Source: Melioribacteraceae bacterium (GTDB lineage Bacteria > Bacteroidota > Ignavibacteria > Ignavibacteriales > Melioribacteraceae). Taken from it: a stretch of DNA of 10,736 nucleotides. The first letter of the stretch is position 1; every line of letters begins with the position of its first letter. Below the pieces are notes generated by a model that saw nothing but the letters and a program-made list of their open reading frames with translations, had not been told where the DNA came from and ran no database searches. The stretch lies in assembly GCA_026983755.1 (NCBI GenBank), contig JALSTL010000114.1, forward strand, positions 1-10,736. Reading direction: 5' to 3'. Positions 1-6,940 of this stretch are shown one piece after another. The translations under genes were made by a program, and so were the position numbers.

Positions 1-134
1 AAGAAATATGGAAAGACGAAAAGCTGCGTAATTTAAGAAGGATGCATATAGACGGAAAAGAAAATGAAATACCTGCTTGTGCTACATGTAATTATTGGCT
101 CTGGCAAACAAGATTGGATAAATATCCGTTATAA
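1..134 (+). CDS. Radical SAM/SPASM-domain protein, C-terminal fragment
   Basis: An open frame runs in from the left edge (first complete codon at base 3) and stops at TAA 132-134, giving 43 visible residues. It reads EIWKDEKLRNLRR, then an acidic/basic linker, then IPACATCNYW and ends in KYPL. An 'EIW-x-(D/S)E-K-L-R' segment followed by 'IP-x-C-x-x-C' near the C-terminus is the usual tail of SPASM-type radical SAM proteins, where the cysteines bind an auxiliary iron-sulfur cluster. The catalytic CxxxCxxC core would lie upstream, outside the window, so substrate and pathway cannot be named. It converges on the chemoreceptor gene, with only 19 bases between the two stop codons. The family call rests on this short tail alone. 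Confidence 0.62.
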   Translation, partial: EIWKDEKLRNLRRMHIDGKENEIPACATCNYWLWQTRLDKYPL

Positions 135-153
135 TTACCGGAGCCTTAATTTA

Positions 154-2232
154 TTAAGCAACTATTTTCTTTTTTTCGACATGTTCATTTACTGTAAAAG
201 TATGATTTGTTTCTTTTAGTTTAAATTGATTTACAACTTCCTGTAGATTTTCCGTCAATCTATTTAAGTTTTCTGCAGCAAGACTGATTTGTTGTGTACT
301 TTCGGTAGATTGCTGTGTAACATTGCTAATTAGCTCAACACTATTACGAATTTCTTGGCTAGTTTGGTTTTGTTCTTCACTGGCGGAGGCCAATTGATTA
401 ATTAGCGCAGCTACTTCATCTGTGTTGGAAATAATTTCCTGCAAAGCATTTCTGGCATCGCCGGCTAAAGCTTTACCTTTTTCTACTTCTTCTTTTCCTT
501 TTTCAATAGAATCAACGGCACCGGTTGTATCTTCTTGAATTTTTTCAATCATATCTTTAATTTCATTTGTTGCACCGGTTGTTCTTTCGGCAAGTTTTCG
601 TACTTCATCGGCTACTACGGCAAAACCTCTACCGTGCTCTCCGGCCCTTGCGGCTTCAATAGCTGCATTAAGGGCAAGTAAATTAGTTTGATCGGCAATT
701 TCATTTATTACTTGAATAATTTCGCCAATTTGATCGCTCGAACGTCCTAATTCTTCAATGGTTTTGGCAGAGTTAATTACAATATCTGCAATTCTATTAA
801 TACCACCAATGGTTTCTTCAACAACCTCACCACCCGCTCTGGCTTTGTTGCCGGCTTCTTGAGCTGTTTGAACGGCAATTGTAGCTTTATTTGTACTTTC
901 ATTTATTGTATTGGTAATTGCTTCAATGGAAGAAACAACTTCTTGAGTTTGAGCACTTTGTTCACCTGCACCGGTTGCCATTTCCATTGTTCTAGAAGAT
1001 ATTTGGACTGCCGAGGAAGCTAACTCTTCCGTAGTTGTTTTTACTTTTCCAATTATTTTATTTAATGATTCCGATACCTTGTTTATATCATCCTTTATGT
1101 GTTTGTAATCACCTTTGTAATTACCATTCATATTAACCGTAAAATTTCCGGCGGCCATTAAACTTAATACTTTTCTGGCTTCTTCAATCGGTTTTAATGT
1201 TGTACTTCTTAATTGGTTTAATCCGTTTAGAATACGGGCCCAACTACCGGAAAATCTACTTGTATTAAGTTTAACCGATAAGTCACCTTTTTCATTTGCT
1301 TCTATTAATTTGTCTAATTCCTTTAATAAATCTTCCAATATTGTTATTTCAATATTGAATGCTTTGGCTAATTTGTCTTTGTCAGAAGCTTCGTTAACTT
1401 TTACTAATTGACCTTGAGCAATTTTTTCGGCGGCTTTTATTTTTTCTATCTGGGCTTTTTGAAATTTTATTGCCGTTTGCATTAAGTTACCAAACTCGCC
1501 TTCTGCGGATTGTTCTATTTCAATATCATAATTACCCAAAGCAAATTCATTTAATATATCAACTATATCATTTATAGGTTGACTTATTTTCGGTGCTAAG
1601 ATAAAAATACTTATCAGTAATAGCGTTATTCCAATTGCCATACCGGCAACTAAATAAATAAAAGCACTTCTTTGAGCATCTGCAAATTGTTTGTTAAGAT
1701 CATTGGAATTAAAACGAAGTTGTGTAATAATTTTTTCTAATCTGATAAGTAATTTTTGTCCTACTTCTTCACCCGATGTTGTTGCAATTACACTTGCCAT
1801 ATCGTAACTATGTGAAGCGGCGGCACTGATTATTCCATCGGCAACAATGTTTTTATAATTATTCCAAATTTTTTTTACACTTTTCAAATTAGTAAGTATT
1901 TCCGAATTTGAATTATCTATATCTATTGAATTTAACAGACTGTCTATTATTTCTTTATGGTTATTATATTCGCGAATATTGTTATTAAATGCCGATGCAA
2001 ATTCAGGAATAGAAAATTTAAGCATTATAAATTGTATTTTTTGATATTCGGAATAAAGTTCATCAATTTTTTCTTTTGGTTCTATAAATTTACCGTATAA
2101 CGCATTTTTGGATTTTGACATTTTATTTATACTAAGATAATTGTTTACCACAATAATAGTGGCAATAATGCCAAATACTAAAAAGCTGAACTGAATTTTT
2201 CTTACGATAGTTAGATTTTTTAAAAAACTCAT
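154..2232 (-). CDS. Methyl-accepting chemotaxis protein with tandem HAMP array
   Basis: This 692-aa chemoreceptor signals to a CheA/CheW array. A membrane segment at residues about 12-31 and a second at about 190-212 bracket a roughly 155-residue, mostly helical extracytoplasmic sensor region, probably of the four-helix-bundle type. Four HAMP-like units follow, with their glycine connectors near G233, G274, G316 and G362. The signalling domain spans about 400-670 and carries the near-invariant hairpin tip at 511-551, including [20 protein letters not shown] and [17 protein letters not shown]. Gln/Glu pairs such as those at 424-430 and 618-621 are plausible methylation sites. The C-terminus (VEKKKIVA) lacks the NWETF-like CheR/CheB tether. 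No Shine-Dalgarno is visible. The start lies 4 bases after the TonB-CTD gene's stop, suggesting cotranscription and translational coupling. The ligand cannot be predicted from the sequence. Confidence 0.96.
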   Translation of the reverse strand: MSFLKNLTIVRKIQFSFLVFGIIATIIVVNNYLSINKMSKSKNALYGKFIEPKEKIDELYSEYQKIQFIMLKFSIPEFASAFNNNIREYNNHKEIIDSLLNSIDIDNSNSEILTNLKSVKKIWNNYKNIVADGIISAAASHSYDMASVIATTSGEEVGQKLLIRLEKIITQLRFNSNDLNKQFADAQRSAFIYLVAGMAIGITLLLISIFILAPKISQPINDIVDILNEFALGNYDIEIEQSAEGEFGNLMQTAIKFQKAQIEKIKAAEKIAQGQLVKVNEASDKDKLAKAFNIEITILEDLLKELDKLIEANEKGDLSVKLNTSRFSGSWARILNGLNQLRSTTLKPIEEARKVLSLMAAGNFTVNMNGNYKGDYKHIKDDINKVSESLNKIIGKVKTTTEELASSAVQISSRTMEMATGAGEQSAQTQEVVSSIEAITNTINESTNKATIAVQTAQEAGNKARAGGEVVEETIGGINRIADIVINSAKTIEELGRSSDQIGEIIQVINEIADQTNLLALNAAIEAARAGEHGRGFAVVADEVRKLAERTTGATNEIKDMIEKIQEDTTGAVDSIEKGKEEVEKGKALAGDARNALQEIISNTDEVAALINQLASASEEQNQTSQEIRNSVELISNVTQQSTESTQQISLAAENLNRLTENLQEVVNQFKLKETNHTFTVNEHVEKKKIVA

Positions 2233-2236
2233 AATT

Positions 2237-2626
2237 TTAATTTAGTTTAAATTGAATTTGAAGTGACATTTTTACTTTAACATTTTTTCCGTTAGATTTA
2301 CCGGGTGTAAACTTACATTGTTTAATTGCATTTGCTGCAGCTTCGTCGCAACCGCCACCAATGCCTTTAATAACTTTTACTTGGTTAACGCTCCCATTGG
2401 AATCGATAAAAGCCAAAAGATAAACCTTACCTTGCAAACCGGCATCTTTTGCAATTTTAGGATATTTTATCTTTTTATAAATTGCAGGTAAGCCACCAAC
2501 CGGCTGTGGCATTTGTTCTGCATAAGCTAAGTATTCTTCTCCTTCGTCGATTTGCGTTGAATAAAATGACGTTGACATTAACAATAATAACATTATAGTT
2601 AACGGAAGGTGTTTTAATATTTTCAT
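2237..2626 (-). CDS. Short exported TonB C-terminal domain protein
   Basis: This 129-aa protein has an N-terminal hydrophobic segment (residues about 7-24) that looks like a signal peptide or membrane anchor. It is followed by a short acidic stretch and then MPQPVGG at 39-45, a typical lead-in to Bacteroidota TonB-like domains. Residues 55-129 fit the TonB_C fold: [14 protein letters not shown], a D-x-x-G-x-V turn at 75-80, a G-CDEAA helix start at 92-97, and FTPG-x(3)-GK-x-V near the end. Classical TonB has a long proline-rich linker to span the periplasm. That linker is absent here, so direct energising of outer-membrane transporters through ExbB/ExbD is uncertain. A good Shine-Dalgarno precedes the start. 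The chemoreceptor gene follows after 4 bases, so the two probably share a transcript. Confidence 0.85.
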   Translation of the reverse strand: MKILKHLPLTIMLLLLMSTSFYSTQIDEGEEYLAYAEQMPQPVGGLPAIYKKIKYPKIAKDAGLQGKVYLLAFIDSNGSVNQVKVIKGIGGGCDEAAANAIKQCKFTPGKSNGKNVKVKMSLQIQFKLN

Positions 2627-2633
2627 ATTTATA

Positions 2634-2640
2634 CCTTTCT
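2634..2640 (-). promoter_or_regulatory. Shine-Dalgarno of the TonB-CTD gene
   Basis: On the minus strand this reads AGAAAGG, complementary to the 16S 3' end, with a 7-base spacer to the ATG at 2626. It supports the chosen start. It also shows that this organism uses Shine-Dalgarno sites in at least some genes. Confidence 0.65.
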
Positions 2641-2710
2641 TTAGAGTTTGAAGGTTTGGAAATTTTTTAGTTATTATCGGAACTTATTTAGAAAAATTAA
2701 GTGGATTATT

Positions 2711-2742
2711 CAAAAATACTGTAGGTAACAAATTTATAGAAA
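2711..2742 (-). promoter_or_regulatory. Candidate Bacteroidota-type promoter for the TonB-CTD/chemoreceptor pair
   Basis: On the minus strand TATTTTTG (2711-2718) matches the Bacteroidota -7 consensus TAnnTTTG fully. TTTC (2739-2742), 20 bases upstream, resembles the -33 element TTTG. This predicts a 5' leader of roughly 80 bases before the start at 2626. In such AT-rich sequence a chance match is possible, and no transcript data are available. Confidence 0.35.
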
Positions 2743-2782
2743 TGTAAAAATTATGCTTTATAAATATAAAATATACTACATT

Positions 2783-3622
2783 TTAAAATTTTAAGCCGTA
2801 CCAAATAATATTAGGATAAATTTTAATTGCGGGCGAGGGAAAGTGATATTTGTTTAATATTTCCAGTAAAGATTTTAACAGTTTCGATTTTGTTTTAATG
2901 GCTTGTAAATTCCAATCCACTGCAACAAAGATTTCATGTTTGCCGAATTTTAAATTATCCAAACCCTTTACACCGTGTCCTAATGCAATATTGATGAAAT
3001 TCGGAAAATACTTTCCCCATTTATTTGGTAAAAGTTTTTTAATATTTATACTAAGCCAATGGTAAGTACTTTCATAATCATCCGTAATGTAAGCGTTTGA
3101 ACCGTTTCTAAATCTTGCGGAAGGGAAATAACTTATTTTCAAATTAAAATTTTTTAATGGAGGATAATTATATTGCATATACAAATACATAGAACCCAGA
3201 GAATTTGCAGCAAAATCTCCCCAGCTAAAACCGTATTGTTTGGAAAAGCCGTCTCTGATTTCTAAAAAAGTTTGGTATGCAAATGTAAAAAGTCCCGCAT
3301 ACAAATAACTGTGTTTAGATGAAAATCCAATCCACTTAAAAGAATTTTTATAAATTGTCGAAACCAAATTACCAAAGAAAAAGTGCCCTATCTTATCCGA
3401 ACCTAAAGCATAAGTCCAATCTTGTTGCCAGTTTGTGTGGAACTTTGCCGGTTTGCCTTTCCACCACATATTATTTTGAATTCCGTAAGCGTAAACAAAT
3501 GTTCCGGCAGAAATTCCGCTAACCAATAATAATTTTTTAGTGTTAACGGAATCTTTGGTTAATGTTTGTGCATGTACAATTTGGAAATAAAAAAAGAATA
3601 GCGAAAAAATGATTATTTTCAT
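2783..3622 (-). CDS. DUF2279-type exported/membrane protein
   Basis: This 279-aa protein of unknown biochemical role resembles the DUF2279 (YfiM-like) family. An N-terminal signal peptide is likely to be cleaved after VHAQ (residue 19). Family-type landmarks are the aromatic W-WKG stretch at 53-57, a DKIGH motif at 76-80, an E-x-x-DG motif (E121, D124, G125) and GFSWGDFAAN at 131-140. Hydrophobic stretches at about 32-50, 103-120 and 138-150 could lie in or along a membrane. The C-terminal about 120 residues, rich in aromatic and basic residues, are less recognisable and may be beta-rich. The gene lies 86 bases downstream of the PorQ-like gene on the same strand, so cotranscription is possible. 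No clear Shine-Dalgarno precedes the ATG. Confidence 0.75.
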   Translation of the reverse strand: MKIIIFSLFFFYFQIVHAQTLTKDSVNTKKLLLVSGISAGTFVYAYGIQNNMWWKGKPAKFHTNWQQDWTYALGSDKIGHFFFGNLVSTIYKNSFKWIGFSSKHSYLYAGLFTFAYQTFLEIRDGFSKQYGFSWGDFAANSLGSMYLYMQYNYPPLKNFNLKISYFPSARFRNGSNAYITDDYESTYHWLSINIKKLLPNKWGKYFPNFINIALGHGVKGLDNLKFGKHEIFVAVDWNLQAIKTKSKLLKSLLEILNKYHFPSPAIKIYPNIIWYGLKF

Positions 3623-3708
3623 TTAAAATTTTATTAGGAAATTATTTTGATATTACTCTATCATATTACAATTTTTAATTTTCCTCATTTAACTTCAGAG
3701 GTAAAATT

Positions 3709-4647
3709 CTAAAAAACCGTGGATATACCTATTCTATGCAAAGCTCCGATACTACCCATTGAAGAAAAAGCATAATCGATATTATAATTTTTTACGAAAA
3801 TTCCAACACCCACATTAAAGCCGGCTAACCCGGCAGTGTTTCCTACCTTCAATTCTTTTCTTTTTTCATTATCGTAACCGAACCGGAGTTTAATAACTTT
3901 ACTCATTTTAAATTCACCACCAACGGTAAATTGTTTTAATCTATCACTTAAATTTTTATAACTTTCATTTAATTTATTTAATGAGGCAAAAAAAGTAAAA
4001 GGTACGTGAGCAAGTGTTTTCGAAAATCCTATTCTTACATCCAAAGGTAAACTTTCTTTTGTGCTGTAATATTGCGTTAATTGAGAACCTAAATTTAATA
4101 TGGAAAAGCCGAAGTTCCATCTTTGTTCCGGAATACTGTAATGCAAACCTAAGTCTGTAGCAAATGCTATGGAAGAACGTTTTTCGATACTTGAAAAAAT
4201 AAATTTTATATTAACACCGTAATAAAAATTTTTATCCAGTTCATTACCGTAACCTATAGTTGCCGCTAATTCTCCTGCTCCGAATTTTCCGGTTTTTGTT
4301 CCGAATGGATCAGCTCCTTGAAAAGAACCGTAATTAATATATTGAATACCTGCGGAAAATCTTCCGCTTAAATTTTTAATTTTTTGCGAGTAAGCAATGC
4401 TTGCAGAATTAATATCCAATACATGTTTTACAAAGGAAAATGATATTGGTCTTGATTTCAAATAATTTATACCGGCGGGATTATAAAAAATTACGTTCGG
4501 GTCGTCATTATTTGCTACAAAGCTACCGGCTAAAGCTGCTGCACGCGGACTTTCGTCTAAACGTAAAAACGCAAATGTTGTTTGAGCAATAAATTTATTG
4601 GGAATAACTACAAATAAAAATAAAAATATAACAACAATTTTTTTCAT
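3709..4647 (-). CDS. porQ: PorQ-like T9SS outer-membrane protein (PorV/PorQ family)
   Basis: This 312-aa predicted outer-membrane beta-barrel has a signal peptide ending near FIAQ (residue 22). The mature N-terminus FAFLRLDESPRAAALAGS, with NNDDPNVIFYNPAG at 47-59, is the hallmark of the PorV/PorQ family. Further stretches resemble PorQ more than PorV: GIQYINYGSFQGAD (100-113), the DLGLHY strand (165-170), ILNLGSQLTQYY (183-194) and the LPLDVRIGFSK strand (200-210). Length is near that expected for PorQ. In characterised Bacteroidota, PorQ works with PorU, PorV and PorZ in the T9SS attachment complex at the cell surface. A T9SS cargo is encoded elsewhere in this window. PorV paralogues are common in this group, so the PorQ subfamily assignment is probable, not certain. 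Confidence 0.82.
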   Translation of the reverse strand: MKKIVVIFLFLFVVIPNKFIAQTTFAFLRLDESPRAAALAGSFVANNDDPNVIFYNPAGINYLKSRPISFSFVKHVLDINSASIAYSQKIKNLSGRFSAGIQYINYGSFQGADPFGTKTGKFGAGELAATIGYGNELDKNFYYGVNIKFIFSSIEKRSSIAFATDLGLHYSIPEQRWNFGFSILNLGSQLTQYYSTKESLPLDVRIGFSKTLAHVPFTFFASLNKLNESYKNLSDRLKQFTVGGEFKMSKVIKLRFGYDNEKRKELKVGNTAGLAGFNVGVGIFVKNYNIDYAFSSMGSIGALHRIGISTVF

Positions 4648-4650
4648 AAA

Positions 4651-4655
4651 TCCTC
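4651..4655 (-). promoter_or_regulatory. Shine-Dalgarno of the PorQ-like gene
   Basis: The minus strand reads GAGGA three bases before the ATG at 4647. The spacing is short, but the match to the anti-Shine-Dalgarno core is good and it supports this start. Confidence 0.45.
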
Positions 4656-4721
4656 AATAATTGTTAAACGATTTTAAGAATAAATTTAACCAAAGGCAAT
4701 ATATTACATTTTTTTGCCCTA

Positions 4722-4749
4722 ATTATACAAAAGTTTTTTGTAGGGTAAA
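4722..4749 (-). promoter_or_regulatory. Candidate promoter of the PorQ-like gene
   Basis: On the minus strand TATAAT (4722-4727) lies 16 bases from TTTACC (4744-4749), a 4/6 match to a sigma-70 -35 box. Transcription would start near 4715, leaving a leader of about 70 bases. CCCTA/TAGGG copies overlap both boxes. AT-richness makes a chance TATAAT likely. Confidence 0.3.
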
Positions 4750-4848
4750 ATATTCCCTAAAAATTTTATTTTGAAATCGGAAAAATCAAATTAAATAAAC
4801 AGGAACAATTATGCTATGCGAATGTAAAAAACAAAATTAAAACGATTT

Positions 4849-4878
4849 TTAACAGCAGTTTTATTTTTGCTTTATAAT
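4849..4878 (+). promoter_or_regulatory. Candidate promoter of the 4917 gene
   Basis: TTAACA (4849-4854, 5/6 to TTGACA) is followed after 18 bases by a perfect TATAAT (4873-4878). This predicts a start about 30 bases before the ATG at 4917. A Bacteroidota-type -7 box TATTTTTG (4862-4869) lies inside the spacer, but it lacks a good -33 TTTG at the right distance. Either element might be used, or neither. Confidence 0.32.
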
Positions 4879-4916
4879 TAACTATTTTATCTTATTAAAA
4901 AACACAATTTAGTTTA

Positions 4917-5558
4917 ATGTTAAAAGTAAGCAAAAATACTATACTAATTTTTTTTGTTTTTTTCTTAGTTACAAGTGTACAAGCTATTGCACAAGAAAAA
5001 TCAAATTTGGAAGTGATTAATAATTTGCTGGAAAAATCCGTAACATCAATTGCTTTAAACAATAAAGATATAACAAGCAAAAAATATATTTTTCAATTTG
5101 TAGGTGCAAACGATTATTCAATATTGGAAACGGAATTGATAAAAATGTTACAAAAAAAAGGTTTTACTATTTATCGTTTTAATAAAAATGTTATTGCGGA
5201 TAGCAATAAAAAAATTTCAAACAGACTTGTTTATACATTGGAAAATGTAAAAGTAATTTACAAGAGTGTTTTCAAAGACGGATTTTTAGGAAAATATTTG
5301 GTTAAAAGGGAAGCTTTTGTTAATGGAAATTATTTTAAGGAAAACAAAGATAAAATAGGAAAAGTAAATGAATTTAGTTTTACTTCCGTAGATACCGTTT
5401 TATATGATGATATAAAAAACCTTGATAATATAGCATACAGATTTACATCGGCGGAATTGCCGGAAGAACCTTTTTTTTCGAGTTTATTGGAACCGATAAT
5501 TGCAATAGGAACTGCCGCTATTGCCGTTTATCTTTTTTTTAATATACGTAGTAAGTAA
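4917..5558 (+). CDS. Exported protein of unknown function with C-terminal membrane anchor
   Basis: I do not recognise this 213-aa protein. It has a strong N-terminal signal peptide (hydrophobic core about 9-20, probable cleavage around VQAIAQ, residue 26). A soluble domain of about 160 residues follows with a regular mix of helices and strands, including KYIFQFVGANDYSIL (56-70) and ELIKMLQKKGFTIYRF (73-88). A pattern of alternating polar and hydrophobic residues at 102-160 suggests a beta-sheet. After an acidic EEP turn, residues about 192-209 form a hydrophobic C-terminal helix ending in basic RSK, so the protein is probably held in a membrane by its tail with the main domain in the periplasm. 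It precedes bamD by 135 bases on the same strand, so an envelope-assembly role is conceivable but unproven. No Shine-Dalgarno is seen upstream. Confidence 0.8.
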   Translation: MLKVSKNTILIFFVFFLVTSVQAIAQEKSNLEVINNLLEKSVTSIALNNKDITSKKYIFQFVGANDYSILETELIKMLQKKGFTIYRFNKNVIADSNKKISNRLVYTLENVKVIYKSVFKDGFLGKYLVKREAFVNGNYFKENKDKIGKVNEFSFTSVDTVLYDDIKNLDNIAYRFTSAELPEEPFFSSLLEPIIAIGTAAIAVYLFFNIRSK

Positions 5559-5629
5559 ATTTTTTATTTATCCCTTGAAATTTTTGACTACTAGAAAGTA
5601 TATATAATTTTGTAAAATATAACTTTCGG

Positions 5630-5660
5630 TTTAATTACAAATATTTATTGTTTACCTTTA
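5630..5660 (+). promoter_or_regulatory. Candidate promoter of the bamD operon
   Basis: TTTA (5630-5633) and TACCTTTA (5653-5660), 19 bases apart, match 3/4 and 7/8 positions of the Bacteroidota -33 TTTG and -7 TAnnTTTG elements. The predicted start (about 5667) falls within the palindrome at 5664-5678. The location in the 135-base gap before bamD is suitable, but the match is imperfect. Confidence 0.3.
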
Positions 5661-5663
5661 CGG

Positions 5664-5678
5664 ATTTGAAATTCAAAT
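5664..5678. repeat. 15-base palindrome before bamD (possible operator)
   Basis: ATTTGAA and TTCAAAT are perfect 7-base inverted arms around a single central A. The centre lies 23 bases before the bamD ATG and overlaps the predicted transcription start. This geometry suits a dimeric repressor or a small RNA hairpin. Chance occurrence in AT-rich DNA cannot be excluded. Confidence 0.4.
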
Positions 5679-5693
5679 TATGGAACAAATTAT

Positions 5694-6449
5694 ATGACAT
5701 CAAAAAATATTATTCTTGCTTTAATTTTATTTGTGCTGGATTATGCATGTTCAACAAATGTAGATACATCCGGCTTTACTGCGGAACAACATTTACAATA
5801 TGCACAAAAACTTTTAACAGACGGAGATTATGAAGAAGCAATTCACGAATATCAACAAATATTGTTGCAATATTCAGGAACGTCTATAAATGATGATGCT
5901 CAATATTTTTTGGGAATGGCTTATTTTAAACATGAACAATATATTCTTGCGGCTTACGAGTTCAGTAAACTAATACGGGATATTCCTACAAGTCCGTTTG
6001 TACAAGATGCACAATTTATGTTGGCGGAATCATATTATAAACTATCTCCGAATTATCAATTGGAACAAAGCTATACAAAAAAAGCGATTCGAGAGTTTCA
6101 GGCATTTATAGATTTTTTTCCTAAACATCCTAAAGTTAAAGAAGCCGAAGAAAAAATTAAAGAGCTTAATCTTAAATTGGCTCACAAGCAATTTCACAGT
6201 GCTGAAATTTATGAGAAGATGGAATACTACAATGCTGCAATGCAATACTATACTAAAGTTTACGAGACATATCACGATACAAAATACGCACCTGAAGCTT
6301 TATACAGAAAAATAAAAATTTTAGCTGATGAAAAACATAATACCGACAAAGCATTAAGAGAAATAGAAAAGTTTTTGAGTAAATATCCGAATAACGACAA
6401 AACCGAAGAAATAAAAAAGATAAAATCGAATTTACTGAAAGGTAAATAA
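5694..6449 (+). CDS. bamD: BamD-like outer-membrane assembly TPR lipoprotein
   Basis: This 251-aa protein matches BamD, the TPR lipoprotein of the outer-membrane protein insertion machine (partner of BamA). A hydrophobic leader (6-18) ends at Cys19, the presumed lipidated residue. Helical repeats follow: AEQHLQYAQKLLTDGDYEEA (30-49) with a paired helix to about 60, DDAQYFLGMAYFKHEQYILA (67-86), QDAQFMLAESYYKL (104-117) and KAIREFQAFIDFFPKHP (130-146), then HSAEIYEKMEYYNAAMQYY (168-186) and a final pair to about 231. The alternating 'F-x-x-FP-x-HP' turns are typical of BamD/YfiO. The total length is close to that of E. coli BamD. The lipobox is atypical, with Asp at -3. A 1-base stop/start overlap (TAATG) links it to the thioesterase gene. 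Confidence 0.85.
   Translation: MTSKNIILALILFVLDYACSTNVDTSGFTAEQHLQYAQKLLTDGDYEEAIHEYQQILLQYSGTSINDDAQYFLGMAYFKHEQYILAAYEFSKLIRDIPTSPFVQDAQFMLAESYYKLSPNYQLEQSYTKKAIREFQAFIDFFPKHPKVKEAEEKIKELNLKLAHKQFHSAEIYEKMEYYNAAMQYYTKVYETYHDTKYAPEALYRKIKILADEKHNTDKALREIEKFLSKYPNNDKTEEIKKIKSNLLKGK
6437..6442 (+). promoter_or_regulatory. Shine-Dalgarno of the thioesterase gene, inside bamD
   Basis: GAAAGG lies 6 bases before the ATG at 6449, within the last codons of bamD. It supports the TAATG overlap start and suggests the gene can be translated by independent initiation or by coupling. Confidence 0.6.
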
Positions 6450-6940
6450 TGACAAAAGGAAAAAGAAAAAAAATAAAAACCGTTCAAAACTCGGTTATAA
6501 CAATGACGGAACTGGTTTTACCGCATCATACAAATCAACTTGGCAATTTGCTTGGCGGACAATTAATGCATTGGATTGATATTTGTGCCGCACTTGCCGC
6601 TTCCAAACATTCCGGCAGAGTTTGTGTAACAGCTTCCGTAGATAATATCGATTTTCGTCATCCTATAAAATTAGGAGATGTTGTTACTCTTAGAGCTTCG
6701 GTAAACCGCGCTTTTAATACTTCTATGGAAGTTGGTGTAAAAGTACATGCCGAAAATTTTTCGAAACATAATAAAGATTTGCATACAAATTCCGCTTATC
6801 TTACATTTGTAAGTGTAGATAAAACAGGTATGCCGGTAAAAACATTTCCAATAATACCGGAATCAGATGATGAAAAAAGAAGATATAAAGAAGCTCTCGA
6901 AAGACGTAAAATACGTTTACATTCCAGAAAGAACAATTAA
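6449..6940 (+). CDS. Hot-dog fold acyl-CoA thioesterase (YciA/ACOT type)
   Basis: This 163-aa cytosolic enzyme is predicted to hydrolyse acyl-CoA thioesters to free acid and CoA. A basic N-terminus (GKRKKIK) leads to the single hot-dog domain. Its signature is HTNQLGNLLGGQLMHWID (27-44): the GG-x(6)-D arrangement opens the central helix, and Asp44 corresponds to the catalytic Asp of YciA-type enzymes. Strands carry TASVDNIDFRHPIKLGD (61-77) and VGVKVHAEN (95-103), then an 'aYLTFV-VD--G-P' edge strand at 116-129 typical of the family. The C-terminal 25 residues are highly charged. The chain length suits one domain, so it would assemble as a dimer or higher oligomer. Chain-length preference cannot be read. 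Its place between bamD and a propeller gene appears to be operonic, not a pathway link. Confidence 0.92.
   Translation: MTKGKRKKIKTVQNSVITMTELVLPHHTNQLGNLLGGQLMHWIDICAALAASKHSGRVCVTASVDNIDFRHPIKLGDVVTLRASVNRAFNTSMEVGVKVHAENFSKHNKDLHTNSAYLTFVSVDKTGMPVKTFPIIPESDDEKRRYKEALERRKIRLHSRKNN

Noticed and set aside
145..158. CTTAAT-TT-ATTAAG inverted repeat between the convergent SPASM and chemoreceptor genes as a bidirectional terminator
   Set aside because: As RNA only five A/T-rich pairs form, and it overlaps the chemoreceptor stop codon. Too weak to call a terminator.
2850..3065. Open frame on the plus strand inside the DUF2279-type gene
   Set aside because: It is antisense to a gene with clear family motifs, shows no domain and lacks a ribosome site.
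4648..4916. Small gene or RNA in the 269-base divergent region
   Set aside because: No frame with a start and ribosome site and no stable GC-containing fold beyond the CCCTA/TAGGG elements. It appears to hold only promoters.
5584..5608. TTGACT and TATAAT before bamD as a sigma-70 promoter
   Set aside because: The spacer is only 13 bases, too short for a standard sigma-70 promoter. The -33/-7 candidate nearer to bamD was preferred.
5648..5833. Short plus-strand frame over the bamD start
   Set aside because: It has no recognisable domain and runs in another frame over the bamD leader and first TPR, which are well supported.
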